Positions 42,888 through 52,192 are shown, counted from the first letter of the stretch. The stretch: 64,000 bases of DNA from Nocardioides carbamazepini (GCF_024614185.1 NZ_JAHTLF010000018.1:345821-409820); one strand, 5' to 3'. The notes: a model not told the origin generated them from the letters alone. Made by a program: numbers and translations.

Positions 42888-43483
42888 CGGTGCTCTCCTC
42901 TCGGGTGGGCCCACGTGGACGTGAACCAGTGCACGGCCCCGGTGTCGGGGTCATAGGAACGACGCGGCAGGGTGCCGATGTCGGCGCCGTAGACGTGGAT
43001 GCCGACGACCGGCTCGTCGCCGCCGCAGCGGACCTGGTGCACGTCGTCGTCGGTCGTGCAGCAGACGGTCACCTGCCCGGCGGTCCACTCGTCGGTGCCC
43101 TCCTCGACCAGCGGTACGCCGGGCGCGGAGGGCTTCGCGAACCGGGTCTCCACCTCGGTGCCGCTGTGGATGCCGACCACGCCCCACGTCTCGTGGCCGT
43201 GCACGGGCGTGCCCTGCCCGACGTTCCACACCGCGCTGGCGATCGAGAACGAGCCGTCGGAGGCGACGTGCAGCGGATACATCACGTAGCGCTCGGGGTC
43301 CGGCACGGTCTTCTCGGACGGCAGCGCGAAGCCGGCGGCGAGCGTCACCGCCAGGTCGTCGCGCACCGCGGCGGTGAGCGTCCGCTCGTCGAGGTCCTGG
43401 GCGATCAGCCGGGCGACCCGCCGGGCGAAGTCCGCCAGCTCGGGAACGTCGGTGTCGACGGGGACGATCTGCTGCTGGGTCAT
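42884..43483 (-). CDS. thiol dioxygenase (cysteine/3-mercaptopropionate dioxygenase-like cupin)
   Basis: A 199-residue cupin of the thiol dioxygenase family, which oxidises a thiol to a sulfinate with O2 at a non-haem iron. His95 and His97 (VHGHETWG) and His149 (VHQV) are the iron ligands. The conserved Ser-x-His-x-Tyr site reads Gly161, His163, Tyr165 (GIHVY), so its serine is missing. YVMYPLHVASDGSFS matches the bacterial branch that includes mercaptopropionate dioxygenase. It overlaps the CoA-pathway genes before it by 4 bp. Confidence 0.85.
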   Translation of the reverse strand: MTQQQIVPVDTDVPELADFARRVARLIAQDLDERTLTAAVRDDLAVTLAAGFALPSEKTVPDPERYVMYPLHVASDGSFSIASAVWNVGQGTPVHGHETWGVVGIHSGTEVETRFAKPSAPGVPLVEEGTDEWTAGQVTVCCTTDDDVHQVRCGGDEPVVGIHVYGADIGTLPRRSYDPDTGAVHWFTSTWAHPRGEHR

Positions 43484-44103
43484 GCGCTCTCCTTCGTCAG
43501 GGCGGCGGTGTAGGCCGCGATCCGGTCACGCAGACCGGGTACGGCGACCGAGCGGGCCAGCGCCGCGAGCTCGGCATCGGTGTCGTGGGGCAGCCGGGGC
43601 GGGGACTCCGCGGCGAGCGCCTCGGCCAGCGCTCCTGGGACGCCGGTCACGAAGCCGGCGCCGAGCTCGGCCCGGCGCACGGTGCCGAGGGCGACGCCGA
43701 ACGCGGCGCCGGGGAAGCGCAGGGTGACCGCGGGGTCCACCAACCGGTGGTCGCAGGCGAGCACCAGATCGGCACCCGCGCCGACGGCCACGCCGTTCGC
43801 GACGGCGACCGTGCGGTACGGCGCGGCGATCAGCCGCTCGAGCAGCAGCCCGATGCGCAGGAACCGGAGGGCCAGGGTCGCGTCCGTCTCGGCGGCGAGC
43901 CCGCCGAGGTCGAAGCCGGCCGCGAAGTGCCGGTCGTTGCCGCGCAGCACCAAGGCCTCGGGCCGCGCCGCCGCGGCCTCGTCGAGGACGTCGTGCAGGG
44001 CCTCGACCAGGTCGGCCGAGAGGGCGTTGGCCCGCTCCGGGCGGTCCAGGGTGACCGTCCAGATGTCACCGCGGTCGAGCCGGAGGCTCGTGGGGTGATT
44101 CAT
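43480..44103 (-). CDS. short enoyl-CoA hydratase-like protein
   Basis: A 207-residue crotonase-fold protein, about 50 residues shorter than usual at the C-terminus. The oxyanion-hole segments are FAAGFDLGGLAAE and NGVAVGAGADLVLACDHRL; FPGAAFGVALGTVR follows without the usual catalytic Glu of the hydratases. The ATG at 44103 overlaps the CoA-transferase stop by 4 bp. Coupled to a CoA-transferase and a thiol dioxygenase, it may remove sulfite or another group from a sulfinyl-acyl-CoA. That is inference. Confidence 0.78.
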   Translation of the reverse strand: MNHPTSLRLDRGDIWTVTLDRPERANALSADLVEALHDVLDEAAAARPEALVLRGNDRHFAAGFDLGGLAAETDATLALRFLRIGLLLERLIAAPYRTVAVANGVAVGAGADLVLACDHRLVDPAVTLRFPGAAFGVALGTVRRAELGAGFVTGVPGALAEALAAESPPRLPHDTDAELAALARSVAVPGLRDRIAAYTAALTKESA

Positions 44104-45266
44104 CGGCGGGCCGCCCACTCGTCGTACACCTCGACGTCGGCGCCCAGGCGGGGTGCGCCCCGGTCCAGCCGGGGCGCGAGGCCCTCGACCCGGACCGGGA
44201 AGACCACTGTCGGCGTCGGCCCCGCGACGGGGACGTCGACGGTGCCCACGAGGCCGGTGGCCTCGACGTGCGGGTCGGCGAGGATCTCGCCGAAGGCATT
44301 GACCGGGCCGCAGGGCACGCCGCGGGCGCGCAGCTCGGCCAGCCAGTGCTCGCGCTTCTCCTCGGCGAACCGGGCCTGGAGCAGCCCCTCGAGCTCACGC
44401 TGGTGGGCCACCCGGTCGACCTGCGTGCGGAACCGCGGGTCGTCGACCAGGTCGGGCAGGCCGACCACCTCGGCGACCGCGGCCCAGAGCCGGTCGTTGC
44501 CGGCGGCGACGGTGAAGTCGGCGTCGGCCGCGGCGAAGCCCTGGTAGGGGGCGTTGCGCGGGTGCGCGGTGCCGAGCCGGCGCGGCTCGGCACCGGATCC
44601 CCAGTACTCGCTGGTCTGCAGCGCCGAGACGCCGAGCAGGCAGTCGAGCATCGGGCAGTCCACCCGCACCGACGTCCCACTCGAGCGGACCTGGGGCAGC
44701 AGGGCGGCGATCGTGTACGCGGCGTACAGCCCCGCGGTGAAGTCGCCGACGGGCACGCCCGCCTTCACCGGTCCGCCGTCGGGCTCGCCGGTCACGCTCA
44801 TCAGTCCCGACATCCCCTGGATGACGACGTCATAGGCACCGTCGTTGACGTACGGGCTGGTCAGGCCGTAGCCCGAGATCGAGCAGTAGACGAGTCCGGG
44901 ATGCCCGACCCGGACCTCGTCGTACCCGAGGCCGAGGCGGTCGAGCACACCCGGGCGGTAGTTCTCGACGACCACGTCGGCCGCCGCGACCAGGTCCCGG
45001 ACCCGCGCCAGGTCGGCGGGATCCTTGAGGTCGGCGACGACGGATCGCTTGTTGCGGTTGACCGAGGCGAAGTTGTGGCTGAACCGCTCGCTGCCGCCCC
45101 TCCCGTCATCTTCCGTGGCGAACGGCGGCCAGGCCCGCATCTGGTCACCGCTCGGCGGCTCCACCTTGACCACGTCGGCCCCGAGGTCCGCGAGCAGCAT
45201 GCCCGCGAACGGCCCGGCGGCGACGTGCGCGAGCTCGACGACCCGCACTCCTTCCAATGGCCTCAT
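44100..45266 (-). CDS. family III CoA-transferase (CaiB/BaiF type)
   Basis: A 388-residue family III CoA-transferase. Asp175 in GVPVGDFTAGLYA is the catalytic carboxylate that forms the CoA adduct in this family. The N-terminal VAAGPFAGMLLADLGADVVKVE and the YDVVIQGMSGLMSVTGEPDGGP segment are typical transferase forms, not the racemase form seen at 33525. A related family III enzyme transfers CoA to 3-sulfinopropionate in mercaptopropionate degraders. It starts 3 bp after the SsuD-like gene ends. Confidence 0.88.
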   Translation of the reverse strand: MRPLEGVRVVELAHVAAGPFAGMLLADLGADVVKVEPPSGDQMRAWPPFATEDDGRGGSERFSHNFASVNRNKRSVVADLKDPADLARVRDLVAAADVVVENYRPGVLDRLGLGYDEVRVGHPGLVYCSISGYGLTSPYVNDGAYDVVIQGMSGLMSVTGEPDGGPVKAGVPVGDFTAGLYAAYTIAALLPQVRSSGTSVRVDCPMLDCLLGVSALQTSEYWGSGAEPRRLGTAHPRNAPYQGFAAADADFTVAAGNDRLWAAVAEVVGLPDLVDDPRFRTQVDRVAHQRELEGLLQARFAEEKREHWLAELRARGVPCGPVNAFGEILADPHVEATGLVGTVDVPVAGPTPTVVFPVRVEGLAPRLDRGAPRLGADVEVYDEWAARR

Positions 45267-45269
45267 GGA

Positions 45270-46433
45270 TCAGACGGCCGCCTGCTCCGTGACGGCGTCC
45301 GTGGGCCGGGTCGCGGCCCGGTGCGCCAGCTCCTGGCGCACCAGCGGCAGCAGGTCGCGGCCGTAGTCGATCGCGTCCTGGAGCGGGTCGTAGCCACGGA
45401 TGAGCACGGTGTCGACGCCGATCTCGACGTAGTCGAGGATCGCCGCGGCGACCGTCTCGGGCGAGCCGACCAGCGCGGTGGAGTTGCCGCCGCCACCGAC
45501 CGCCTTCGTGGTGGGGGTCCACAGGCAGCGGTCGTGCAGCTCGCCCTTCTCCGCGATTGCCAGCAGCCGCTGCGATCCGGCGTTCTCGGGCCCCCGGCCC
45601 TGCGGGTGGATCTGGCCGACCTTCTGCTTGAACTGCGCGCCGACGGCGCCGTTGATGGTGTCGAGGATGCCGTGCGCGCGCTCCCACGCGGCCTCGTCGG
45701 TCGCGCCGAGGATCGGGCGGAAGGACACCGAGATCCGCGGCCGCCGCGCGCGGCCGGCCTCCGCCGCGCGGGTGGCGACGGTGGCGATCTGCTCGCCGGT
45801 CTCCGCCAGCGGCTCGCCCCAGAGCATGTAGGTGTCCGCGTGCTTCGCGCCGACGACGTACGCCGCCGGCGAGCTGCCGCCGAAGAACAGCTCCAGGTGC
45901 CGGTCCTGGTGGGGGAAGACCTGCGGGGTGGCGCCCTCGAAGCGGTAGTAGCGGCCCTCGAAGTCGCGCGGGCCCTTCGTGTCCCACGCGGTGCGCAGGA
46001 TCTGGAGGTACTCGTCCGTGCGGTCGTAGCGCTCGTCGTGCGGCAGGTAGTCGCCCTCGCGACGCTGCTCGGCATCGGTGCTGCCGGTGACGATGTTGAG
46101 CGCCACCCTGCCCGAGCTGAACTGGTCGAGGGTGGTGAACGTCCGCGCCGCCAGGGTCGGGTGCACGACGCCGGGGCGGTGCGCGACGAGGAGGCCCAGG
46201 CGCTCGGTGTGCGCGGCGGCGTACGCCGCGACCTGGGTGCCCTCGGCCCAGCCCGAGCCGTAGCCGATCAGGACCCGGTCGAAGCCGCCCTCCTCGTGGG
46301 CGCGGGCGAACCGGGCGGTGTAGTCGGGGTCGACGACGGCGGCGTTGCCGGGCCGGATCTCGGAGGCGTCGGCGGTGCCGATCATGCCGAGGATCTCGAC
46401 GTCGTCGTACGGGGACGGGGATGCGTGGGTCAT
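45270..46433 (-). CDS. SsuD-like FMNH2-dependent monooxygenase
   Basis: A 387-residue LLM-class monooxygenase close to alkanesulfonate monooxygenase (SsuD, 381 residues). Visible: LLVAHRPGVVHPTLAARTFTTLDQFSSGRV and VTGSTDAEQRREGDYLPHDERYDRT, and the late GSPETVAAAILDYVEIGVDTVLIRGYDPL. SsuD-type enzymes use FMNH2 and O2 to release sulfite from sulfonates, or cleave related C-S bonds. It overlaps the ABC ATPase gene by 4 bp. Confidence 0.87.
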   Translation of the reverse strand: MTHASPSPYDDVEILGMIGTADASEIRPGNAAVVDPDYTARFARAHEEGGFDRVLIGYGSGWAEGTQVAAYAAAHTERLGLLVAHRPGVVHPTLAARTFTTLDQFSSGRVALNIVTGSTDAEQRREGDYLPHDERYDRTDEYLQILRTAWDTKGPRDFEGRYYRFEGATPQVFPHQDRHLELFFGGSSPAAYVVGAKHADTYMLWGEPLAETGEQIATVATRAAEAGRARRPRISVSFRPILGATDEAAWERAHGILDTINGAVGAQFKQKVGQIHPQGRGPENAGSQRLLAIAEKGELHDRCLWTPTTKAVGGGGNSTALVGSPETVAAAILDYVEIGVDTVLIRGYDPLQDAIDYGRDLLPLVRQELAHRAATRPTDAVTEQAAV

Positions 46434-47503
46434 GCTGACTCCTTCTGCGGGTGGGAATGGTCGAGGCGCTCGCGCCAGTCGACGGCGTCGTGGCAGGCGA
46501 CCAGCCGGCCCGGCGCCTGCGGTACGACGGCCGGGGCCGGCTGCTCGGCGCAGGCGTCGTGCGCGACCGGGCAGCGATGGGCGAAGACGCAGCCGAGGTC
46601 GGCCGGCCAGGCCGGGGTGCCGGCGGCGGGCCGGAGCTGGTCGGGACGCAGCCGATCCTCCTGGGCGACGCTCGGGGCGGAGGCCGTGAGCAGCGCCGTG
46701 TAGGGGTGGGCCGGTTCCTCCAGCACGGCGCGGATCCGGCCCTGCTCGACGATCCGGCCGCGGTAGAACACCGCGACCCGGTCGGCGATCCCGGCCAGCG
46801 AGCTGAGGTCGTGGGCGATGATCACGACGGCCAGGTCGAGCTCGACCCGGAGTCGGTCGAGCAGGTTGAGCACCAGGTTGCGGTTCGAGACGTCCAGCGC
46901 GGAGACCGGCTCGTCGCAGAACAGCAGCCGCGGCCGGGTGGCGATGGCGCGGGCGAGGGAGACCCGCTGGCGCTGGCCGCCGGACAGCTCGCGCGGCCGG
47001 CGGTGCCCGACCGCCTCGGGGTCGAGGCCGACGAGGTCGAGCGACGCGGCCACCCGCTGCTGCCGCTCGGACCGGGACAGGAGGCCGGCGATGTCGAGCG
47101 GCTCGCGGACCAGCTCCGCGACGGTCAGGTCGGGGTCGAGCGAGCGCAGCGGGTCCTGGAAGACGAGCTGGACCTGGCCGGAGCGGCGGAAGGCACGGCG
47201 GGCCCGGCCGCGCAGCCGGCCGATGTCGTCGCCGGCGAACTCAATGGTGCCGGCGGCCGGTGCGACCAGGCCGACGGTGGCCCGGGCGAGCGTGGTCTTG
47301 CCGGACCCGGTCTCGCCGACGATGCCGACGATCTCGCCTGGGCGGACCTCGAGCTCGGCGTCGCGGAGGGCGGCCCCGGTGCCGAGGTGGGTGCCCTTGC
47401 GGGGCGGCGCATAGGAGACCGAGAGGCCGCGGACCCGCAGCAGCGGCGCCGGGGTCGGGACGGCCTCGGCCTGCTCCGGGAGGCGAAGGTGCGTGGTGCT
47501 CAT
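46430..47503 (-). CDS. peptide-type ABC transporter ATP-binding protein (DppF-like)
   Basis: A 357-residue ATPase with Walker A GETGSGKTTLA, Q-loop VFQDPLRSLDP, signature LSGGQRQRVSLARAI, Walker B LLFCDEPVSALD and AHDLSSL. The oligopeptide-type C-terminal Cys motif (CVFAHRCPVAHDAC) that can hold a cluster is present. It works with the DppD-like partner at 47565. The substrate is probably not a peptide, given the desulfurisation genes in the operon. Confidence 0.9.
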   Translation of the reverse strand: MSTTHLRLPEQAEAVPTPAPLLRVRGLSVSYAPPRKGTHLGTGAALRDAELEVRPGEIVGIVGETGSGKTTLARATVGLVAPAAGTIEFAGDDIGRLRGRARRAFRRSGQVQLVFQDPLRSLDPDLTVAELVREPLDIAGLLSRSERQQRVAASLDLVGLDPEAVGHRRPRELSGGQRQRVSLARAIATRPRLLFCDEPVSALDVSNRNLVLNLLDRLRVELDLAVVIIAHDLSSLAGIADRVAVFYRGRIVEQGRIRAVLEEPAHPYTALLTASAPSVAQEDRLRPDQLRPAAGTPAWPADLGCVFAHRCPVAHDACAEQPAPAVVPQAPGRLVACHDAVDWRERLDHSHPQKESA

Positions 47504-47564
47504 ACGGGGTCCCCGCGGTGTTGTTCGGGGGAGCGAAGCGGAGGAGAAGAACAGCGTGGGGTGT

Positions 47565-48575
47565 TCATGCCGGCACCGCCTCTGCGAGGGATGCGGACGT
47601 CCGGACACAGCGGGAGGTGCGGCCCGCCCCGAGATCGGTCACCGGCACCGGCCCGGTCAGGCACGCGGCCTCGGCGTACCCGCAGCGTGGCGCGAAGCGG
47701 CAGCCCGGCAGGCGCTCGCCCGCGGCGGGTGGCTGGCCGGGGATCACGTCGAGCCGGCGGCGTCCCCAGTCGCCGATGGTCGCGACGCCCATGAGTGCGC
47801 GGGTGTAGGGGTGTTGCGGGTCGCCGAGGACCTGGTCGGTGGGGCCGCTCTCGACGATCTGGCCGCCGTACATCACCAGGATCCGCTCGCAGCTCTCGGC
47901 GACGACGGCGAGGTCGTGGGTCACCAGGAGCAGGGAGAGGCCGTGGGTCGCCCGCAGACCCCGCAACAGGGCGAGGATCTCGGCCTGGATGACGACGTCG
48001 AGCGCGGTGGTGGCCTCGTCGGCGATGAGCAGCTCGGGCTCACACGAGATCGCGATGGCGATGAGGACCCGCTGGAGCATGCCGCCGGAGAGCTGGTGCG
48101 GGTACTGGTGGAAGACGCCGGCCGGGTCGTGCAGGCCGACCTCGGCGAACAGCTCGACGGTGCGGGCGTGGGCCTCACGACGGCGCAGGCCGCGCTTGAC
48201 CCGCAGCTGCTCGGCGAGCTGGTGGCCGACCGTGAGCGACGGGTTGAGGTACGACGCCGGGTCCTGGAACACCGCACCGATCCGGCTCGCGCGGACGCCG
48301 TCCCAGGTGGACCGGCGCGCCCCGGTCAGCTCGACGGCCTCGGGTCCGTCGCCGAGGACGATCCGGCCGGCGTCGACCCGTCCGCCGGCGGGCAGCAGGC
48401 CCAGCGCGGCCCGGCAGGTCAGCGTCTTGCCACTGCCGGACTCGCCGACCAGGCCGACGGACTCACCCCGGCGGATCTGGAAGGACACATCCTGGACGGC
48501 GACCAGCCCGTCGGCCACGGAGATCTGGAGGTCGCTCACCTCCAGCGTGCTGGGCTCTTCACGAAGTGACGACAT
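47565..48575 (-). CDS. peptide-type ABC transporter ATP-binding protein (DppD-like)
   Basis: A 336-residue ATPase with Walker A GESGSGKTLTC, Q-loop VFQDPASYLNP, signature LSGGMLQRVLIAIAI, Walker B LLIADEATTALD and VTHDLAVV. The C-terminal PGCRFAPRCGYAEAACL matches the OppD/DppD Cys motif. The ATG at 48575 overlaps the permease gene by 17 bp. The gap to the next ATPase gene (61 bp) is the longest inside the run apart from that before the receptor. Confidence 0.9.
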   Translation of the reverse strand: MSSLREEPSTLEVSDLQISVADGLVAVQDVSFQIRRGESVGLVGESGSGKTLTCRAALGLLPAGGRVDAGRIVLGDGPEAVELTGARRSTWDGVRASRIGAVFQDPASYLNPSLTVGHQLAEQLRVKRGLRRREAHARTVELFAEVGLHDPAGVFHQYPHQLSGGMLQRVLIAIAISCEPELLIADEATTALDVVIQAEILALLRGLRATHGLSLLLVTHDLAVVAESCERILVMYGGQIVESGPTDQVLGDPQHPYTRALMGVATIGDWGRRRLDVIPGQPPAAGERLPGCRFAPRCGYAEAACLTGPVPVTDLGAGRTSRCVRTSASLAEAVPA

Positions 48576-49449
48576 CGCGCTGCTCCTCTCGGGAGGCGGA
48601 CGGAGTGGGGCGGGTACGCCGGCGCGGCGCCGTCGTCGCGCCGGTGGCCTCACGGACGGCGTCGGCGAGGAGGTTGAGGGAGCCGACCGTCGCCATCATC
48701 AGCAGGGCCGGGAAGATCGGCGCCCACGGCTGCTGCGCGAGGTAGCCGAGATCGGAGGAGAGCATGCCGCCCCAGGTGGGCGCGGGCGGCGTGACACCGA
48801 GGCCGAGGAAGGCAAGGGAGGCCACCACGAGCAGGGCGGCGCCGGTCGCATGGGCGGCGGTGACGGCGACGTTCGGCAGCACCTTGTTCCAGATGTGCCG
48901 GCGCAGCGTCCACCACTCGGTGGCGCCCATCAGCTCGGCCGCCTCGACGTACTGCACCTTGCGCAGGCCGAGCGCGGCGGCCCGGGTGACGCGATAGAAG
49001 ATCGGGCTGATCAGGATCCCGATCGCGATCATGGCCTGCTGCAGCCCGTTGCCGAGCGTGCCGGCGACGGCGATGGCGAAGACGGTGAACGGCAAGACGA
49101 CGAGCGTGTCGCTGATCCGCAGGGTGATCCACTCCAGCCGCGGGCCGAGCCAGGCCGACACCAGGCCGGAGGGTACGCCGAGCAGGCCGCCGATCAGCAC
49201 CGCCTCGACCGCGCCGAGCACGGACAGGCGGGTGCCCTCCATCAGCCGGCTCAGCACGTCACGGCCGACGTAGTCGGTGCCGAGCAGGTGTGCTCCGCTC
49301 GGGCCCTGCAGCACGTCGTCGGTGTACTGCTTCAGCGGGTCGTGCGGGGCGAGCGCACCGCCGAACACGGCGAGGAGGGCGACGGCGGCCAGGACCAGCA
49401 GCGCGAACCGCGCGCTGGGGATGCGCCAGAGAGCCACGAGGGTGCTCAT
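48559..49449 (-). CDS. peptide-type ABC permease (DppC-like)
   Basis: A 296-residue inner-membrane permease with about six hydrophobic segments. LLGTDYVGRDVLSRLMEGTRLS and the EAA-loop segment VEAAELMGATEWWTLRRHIWNKVLP are typical for DppC. Its start overlaps the DppB stop by 4 bp. It forms the channel with the DppB-like protein. Confidence 0.9.
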   Translation of the reverse strand: MSTLVALWRIPSARFALLVLAAVALLAVFGGALAPHDPLKQYTDDVLQGPSGAHLLGTDYVGRDVLSRLMEGTRLSVLGAVEAVLIGGLLGVPSGLVSAWLGPRLEWITLRISDTLVVLPFTVFAIAVAGTLGNGLQQAMIAIGILISPIFYRVTRAAALGLRKVQYVEAAELMGATEWWTLRRHIWNKVLPNVAVTAAHATGAALLVVASLAFLGLGVTPPAPTWGGMLSSDLGYLAQQPWAPIFPALLMMATVGSLNLLADAVREATGATTAPRRRTRPTPSASREEQRDVVTS

Positions 49450-50507
49450 CGCGCGGCTCCCGTCGCGCCGCTGCCACGCCGGGCGACCGGGTTGAGCAGC
49501 ACCTGCAGCAGGTTGACCACGAGACTCGCGATGACGACGACCACGGCCGTGACCAGCAGGGTGCCCAGGACGACGGGCACGTCGCCCTTCTCGGCCGCCT
49601 GCAGCGACAGCTGGGCCACGCCCGGCAGGCCGAACAGCTTCTCGGTCATCACGGCGCCGCCGATGATGAGCGGGATCGCGAGGCCGATGACCGCGAGTGT
49701 CGGTCCCGCGGCGTTGCGGAGCACATGCCCGAAGAGCACGCGGCGGCGCCCGAAGCCGCGCATCTCGGCGCCGACGGCGTAGTTCTCATGCAGCTCGCCG
49801 ACCAGGGAGGTCCGCAGCTGGCGGGCGATCGAGGCCGCCACGTCGAGGCTCAGCGCGAGGGCGGGCAGGATGGCGAAGCGCAGCCACTCCAGCGGATCCG
49901 CCTGGATCGGCACGTACCCGCCGGCCGGCAGCAGCTGGAGCTTCACCGCGAACACGACGATGAGCGCCATCCCGATCACGAACGGCGGCAGCGTGCCGAG
50001 CAGGGAGCAGACCAAGGTCACGGCACGGTCGACGACCCCGCCGTTGCTGAGCGCCGCGCCGATCCCGGCGCCGCCACCGATCAGGATCGCCAGCACCAGC
50101 GCGAGGGACGCGATCGAGAGGTCGACCGGGAGTGCCGTGCGGATGCTGTCGGCGACGGGGATCGTGGTGAACCAGGACCGGCCGAGGTCACCGGTGAGGG
50201 CGTTGCCGACCCAGCTGAGGTACTGCTGCGGCAGCGGGCGGTCGAGTCCGAACTCGTGGTCGAGCCGGGCGATGTCCGCAGGCGTCGCGGTCTCCCCCAG
50301 CGCCGCGGCCGCCGGGTTGCTGTCGCTGAGCGCTCCGAGCGCGAAGGTGACGACCGAGGCGAGGAGGAGCACCGTGACGGTCACCGCCGCGACGCTCGCG
50401 AACGACCTCAGCGCGGGAAGAGTACGACGCACCGCCGCGCCCGCTCCGTCGGGGGCGAGTGCCGCGGGCGCCGCCGGAGGAGCGGGTGCGGAGGCGACCA
50501 GCGTCAC
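49446..50507 (-). CDS. peptide-type ABC permease (DppB-like)
   Basis: A 353-residue permease with about six membrane segments; the N-terminal 35 residues are Ala/Pro-rich. The DppB motifs LDHEFGLDRPLPQQYLSWV, GDLGRSWFTTIPV and the EAA loop AEMRGFGRRRVLFGHVLRNA are present. The GTG at 50507 overlaps the receptor stop by 4 bp (GTGA); the frame is open far upstream without homology. Confidence 0.87.
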   Translation of the reverse strand: MTLVASAPAPPAAPAALAPDGAGAAVRRTLPALRSFASVAAVTVTVLLLASVVTFALGALSDSNPAAAALGETATPADIARLDHEFGLDRPLPQQYLSWVGNALTGDLGRSWFTTIPVADSIRTALPVDLSIASLALVLAILIGGGAGIGAALSNGGVVDRAVTLVCSLLGTLPPFVIGMALIVVFAVKLQLLPAGGYVPIQADPLEWLRFAILPALALSLDVAASIARQLRTSLVGELHENYAVGAEMRGFGRRRVLFGHVLRNAAGPTLAVIGLAIPLIIGGAVMTEKLFGLPGVAQLSLQAAEKGDVPVVLGTLLVTAVVVVIASLVVNLLQVLLNPVARRGSGATGAAR

Positions 50508-52051
50508 GACGTGGTCACCCCCTCGAAGCGGCGCAGGCTCGGGGACTTCGGCAGATCGGAGACGCCCTTGCGCGCGACGATCGACGGCGCGAGGTAGAGG
50601 AAGACGTTGGGGAACGTGGTCACCGCGATCCGGGTCGCCTCCTGGAGGAGGGAGGGGTACGCCGGGTCGTCGGTCGGGGTCTCCTTGACCTTCTTCAGCT
50701 GCGCCTCGAGCTCGGGGCTGGTGGTCCGGTTCGGGTTCATCAGGCCCTCGGCGCCGAAGAGCACCTGGAAGGCCTGCACCGGCGACTCGCGGCCCGCGAA
50801 GCCGTCGTACGCCAGGGCCTTGGAGTGCTCGATGTAGACCAGCTGGGTGTGCTGGGTCTGGGGGATCGTGTCGATCGTCGCCTCGATCCCGACCTCCTTG
50901 AGCTGCGCCTGGATCAGCTCCACGGCGGCCTGGGCGATCCCGGAGCTGGTGAACACGGCCGGCACCGGGGCGGTGTAGCCGGCGTCGGCCAGCAGCTGCC
51001 GCGCCTTGTCGGGGTCGTAGGCATAGACCTCGCCCAGGTCCGGGTTGTAGCCGACGTATCCCGGCGGGAAGGGCTGGTAGTTGACGTCGCCGATGCCGAA
51101 GTTGGCGACCTCCTTTATCTTCTCCCGGTCGATGGCGAACTTCAGCGCCTCGACGACGGCGGGGTCGTCGAACGGCTTCATGCCGGTGTGCACGTCGAGG
51201 CAGTAGACGAACATCGAGTCGAGGACCTGCACGTCCAGACCGGCGTCCTTGGCCTGCTGCACCTGCGCGCCACCGAGGCGGGCGACGTTGTACTGCCCCG
51301 ACTGGACCGCGGCGACGACCGTGGCCGGGTCGGCCTGGGGGTAGAGGTCGAAGGCGGACACCTTGATCTCGTCCGCGGCGAGGAAGTTCGGGTTCTTCTT
51401 CATCGAGGCGTGGTCGTTCTGGACGTACGTCGTGACCTCGAACGGACCCGAGCCCGCGGGCTGGGTGGCCAGGGACGCGGCGTCCTTCTCGAAGACCGCC
51501 GGGTTCACGACCATGCCGGTCTTGCCGGCGAACAGCAGCGGGTACTGGTAGTCGACCTCGCTCAGCTCCAGTACGACGTCCCGGTCGCCGGACGCGCTGA
51601 CCTTCTTGATCGTCTTCATCTGCGGGGCGATGAGCGAGCCCTGCTGGCTGCGGCCGCGCTCGATCGACTTCGCGACGGCAGTGGCGTCGAGCGGGCTTCC
51701 GTCGCTGAAGGTCAGGCCCGCGCGCAGGGTGAAGGTGACCTTCGTGCCCGACGCGTCGTAGGCCCACGACTCGGCGAGCCACGGGATCGCGTTGCCTTCC
51801 TGGTCGAGCGCGGTGATGGGGTCGTAGACCAGCGCGAGCATCTGCACGTCGGACCCGGCGGAGGAGGTGACCGGGTCCCAGGTCGTCGGCAGCTGCCACG
51901 CCCAGGTGAGGGTGCCGCCGGCGCCGCCGCTGCTGCCCGCCGAGGTGCCGCCGCAGGCCTCGAGCGCCAGGATCAGCCCGGCGCCGAGGCTGGCGCCGAG
52001 AAGGGTCCGGCGGTCGAGCTTCACGGCGGGCTTGCGGGTACGGAGAGGCAT
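50504..52051 (-). CDS. family 5 substrate-binding lipoprotein
   Basis: A 515-residue solute receptor of the peptide/nickel/opine type (SBP_bac_5). The signal region has a twin-arginine pattern (LDRRTLLGAS) and a lipobox with Cys33 (ALEAC), so it is probably a Tat-exported lipoprotein. The mature part begins GGTLTWAWQLPTTWDPVTSSAG. Seven 10-bp tandem repeats lie 20-97 bp upstream of the start. The ligand may be an organosulfur compound, inferred from the operon. Confidence 0.88.
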   Translation of the reverse strand: MPLRTRKPAVKLDRRTLLGASLGAGLILALEACGGTSAGSSGGAGGTLTWAWQLPTTWDPVTSSAGSDVQMLALVYDPITALDQEGNAIPWLAESWAYDASGTKVTFTLRAGLTFSDGSPLDATAVAKSIERGRSQQGSLIAPQMKTIKKVSASGDRDVVLELSEVDYQYPLLFAGKTGMVVNPAVFEKDAASLATQPAGSGPFEVTTYVQNDHASMKKNPNFLAADEIKVSAFDLYPQADPATVVAAVQSGQYNVARLGGAQVQQAKDAGLDVQVLDSMFVYCLDVHTGMKPFDDPAVVEALKFAIDREKIKEVANFGIGDVNYQPFPPGYVGYNPDLGEVYAYDPDKARQLLADAGYTAPVPAVFTSSGIAQAAVELIQAQLKEVGIEATIDTIPQTQHTQLVYIEHSKALAYDGFAGRESPVQAFQVLFGAEGLMNPNRTTSPELEAQLKKVKETPTDDPAYPSLLQEATRIAVTTFPNVFLYLAPSIVARKGVSDLPKSPSLRRFEGVTTS

Positions 52052-52070
52052 CGGTGTCTGCTTTCGGGGT

Positions 52071-52148
52071 GTCTCGGGGTGTCTCGGGGTGTCTCGGGGT
52101 GTCTCGGGGTGTCTCGGGGTGTCTCGGGGTGTCTCGGGGTGTCTCGGG
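52071..52148. repeat. 10-bp tandem repeat in the leader of the receptor gene
   Basis: Seven perfect copies of GTCTCGGGGT in a row and an 8-bp partial copy, preceded by a degenerate one. The array lies in the 141-bp gap between the NtaA-type monooxygenase and the receptor gene. The unit length is close to one helical turn. Being non-coding, it can change copy number without breaking a gene. Confidence 0.95.
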
Positions 52149-52192
52149 TCAGGTGGCCGGGCGCCCGGCGAGTGCGACCGGGCGCCCGGGGT

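Noticed and set aside
52071..52148. Possible CRISPR array
   Set aside because: The 10-bp unit is far too short and there are no spacers.
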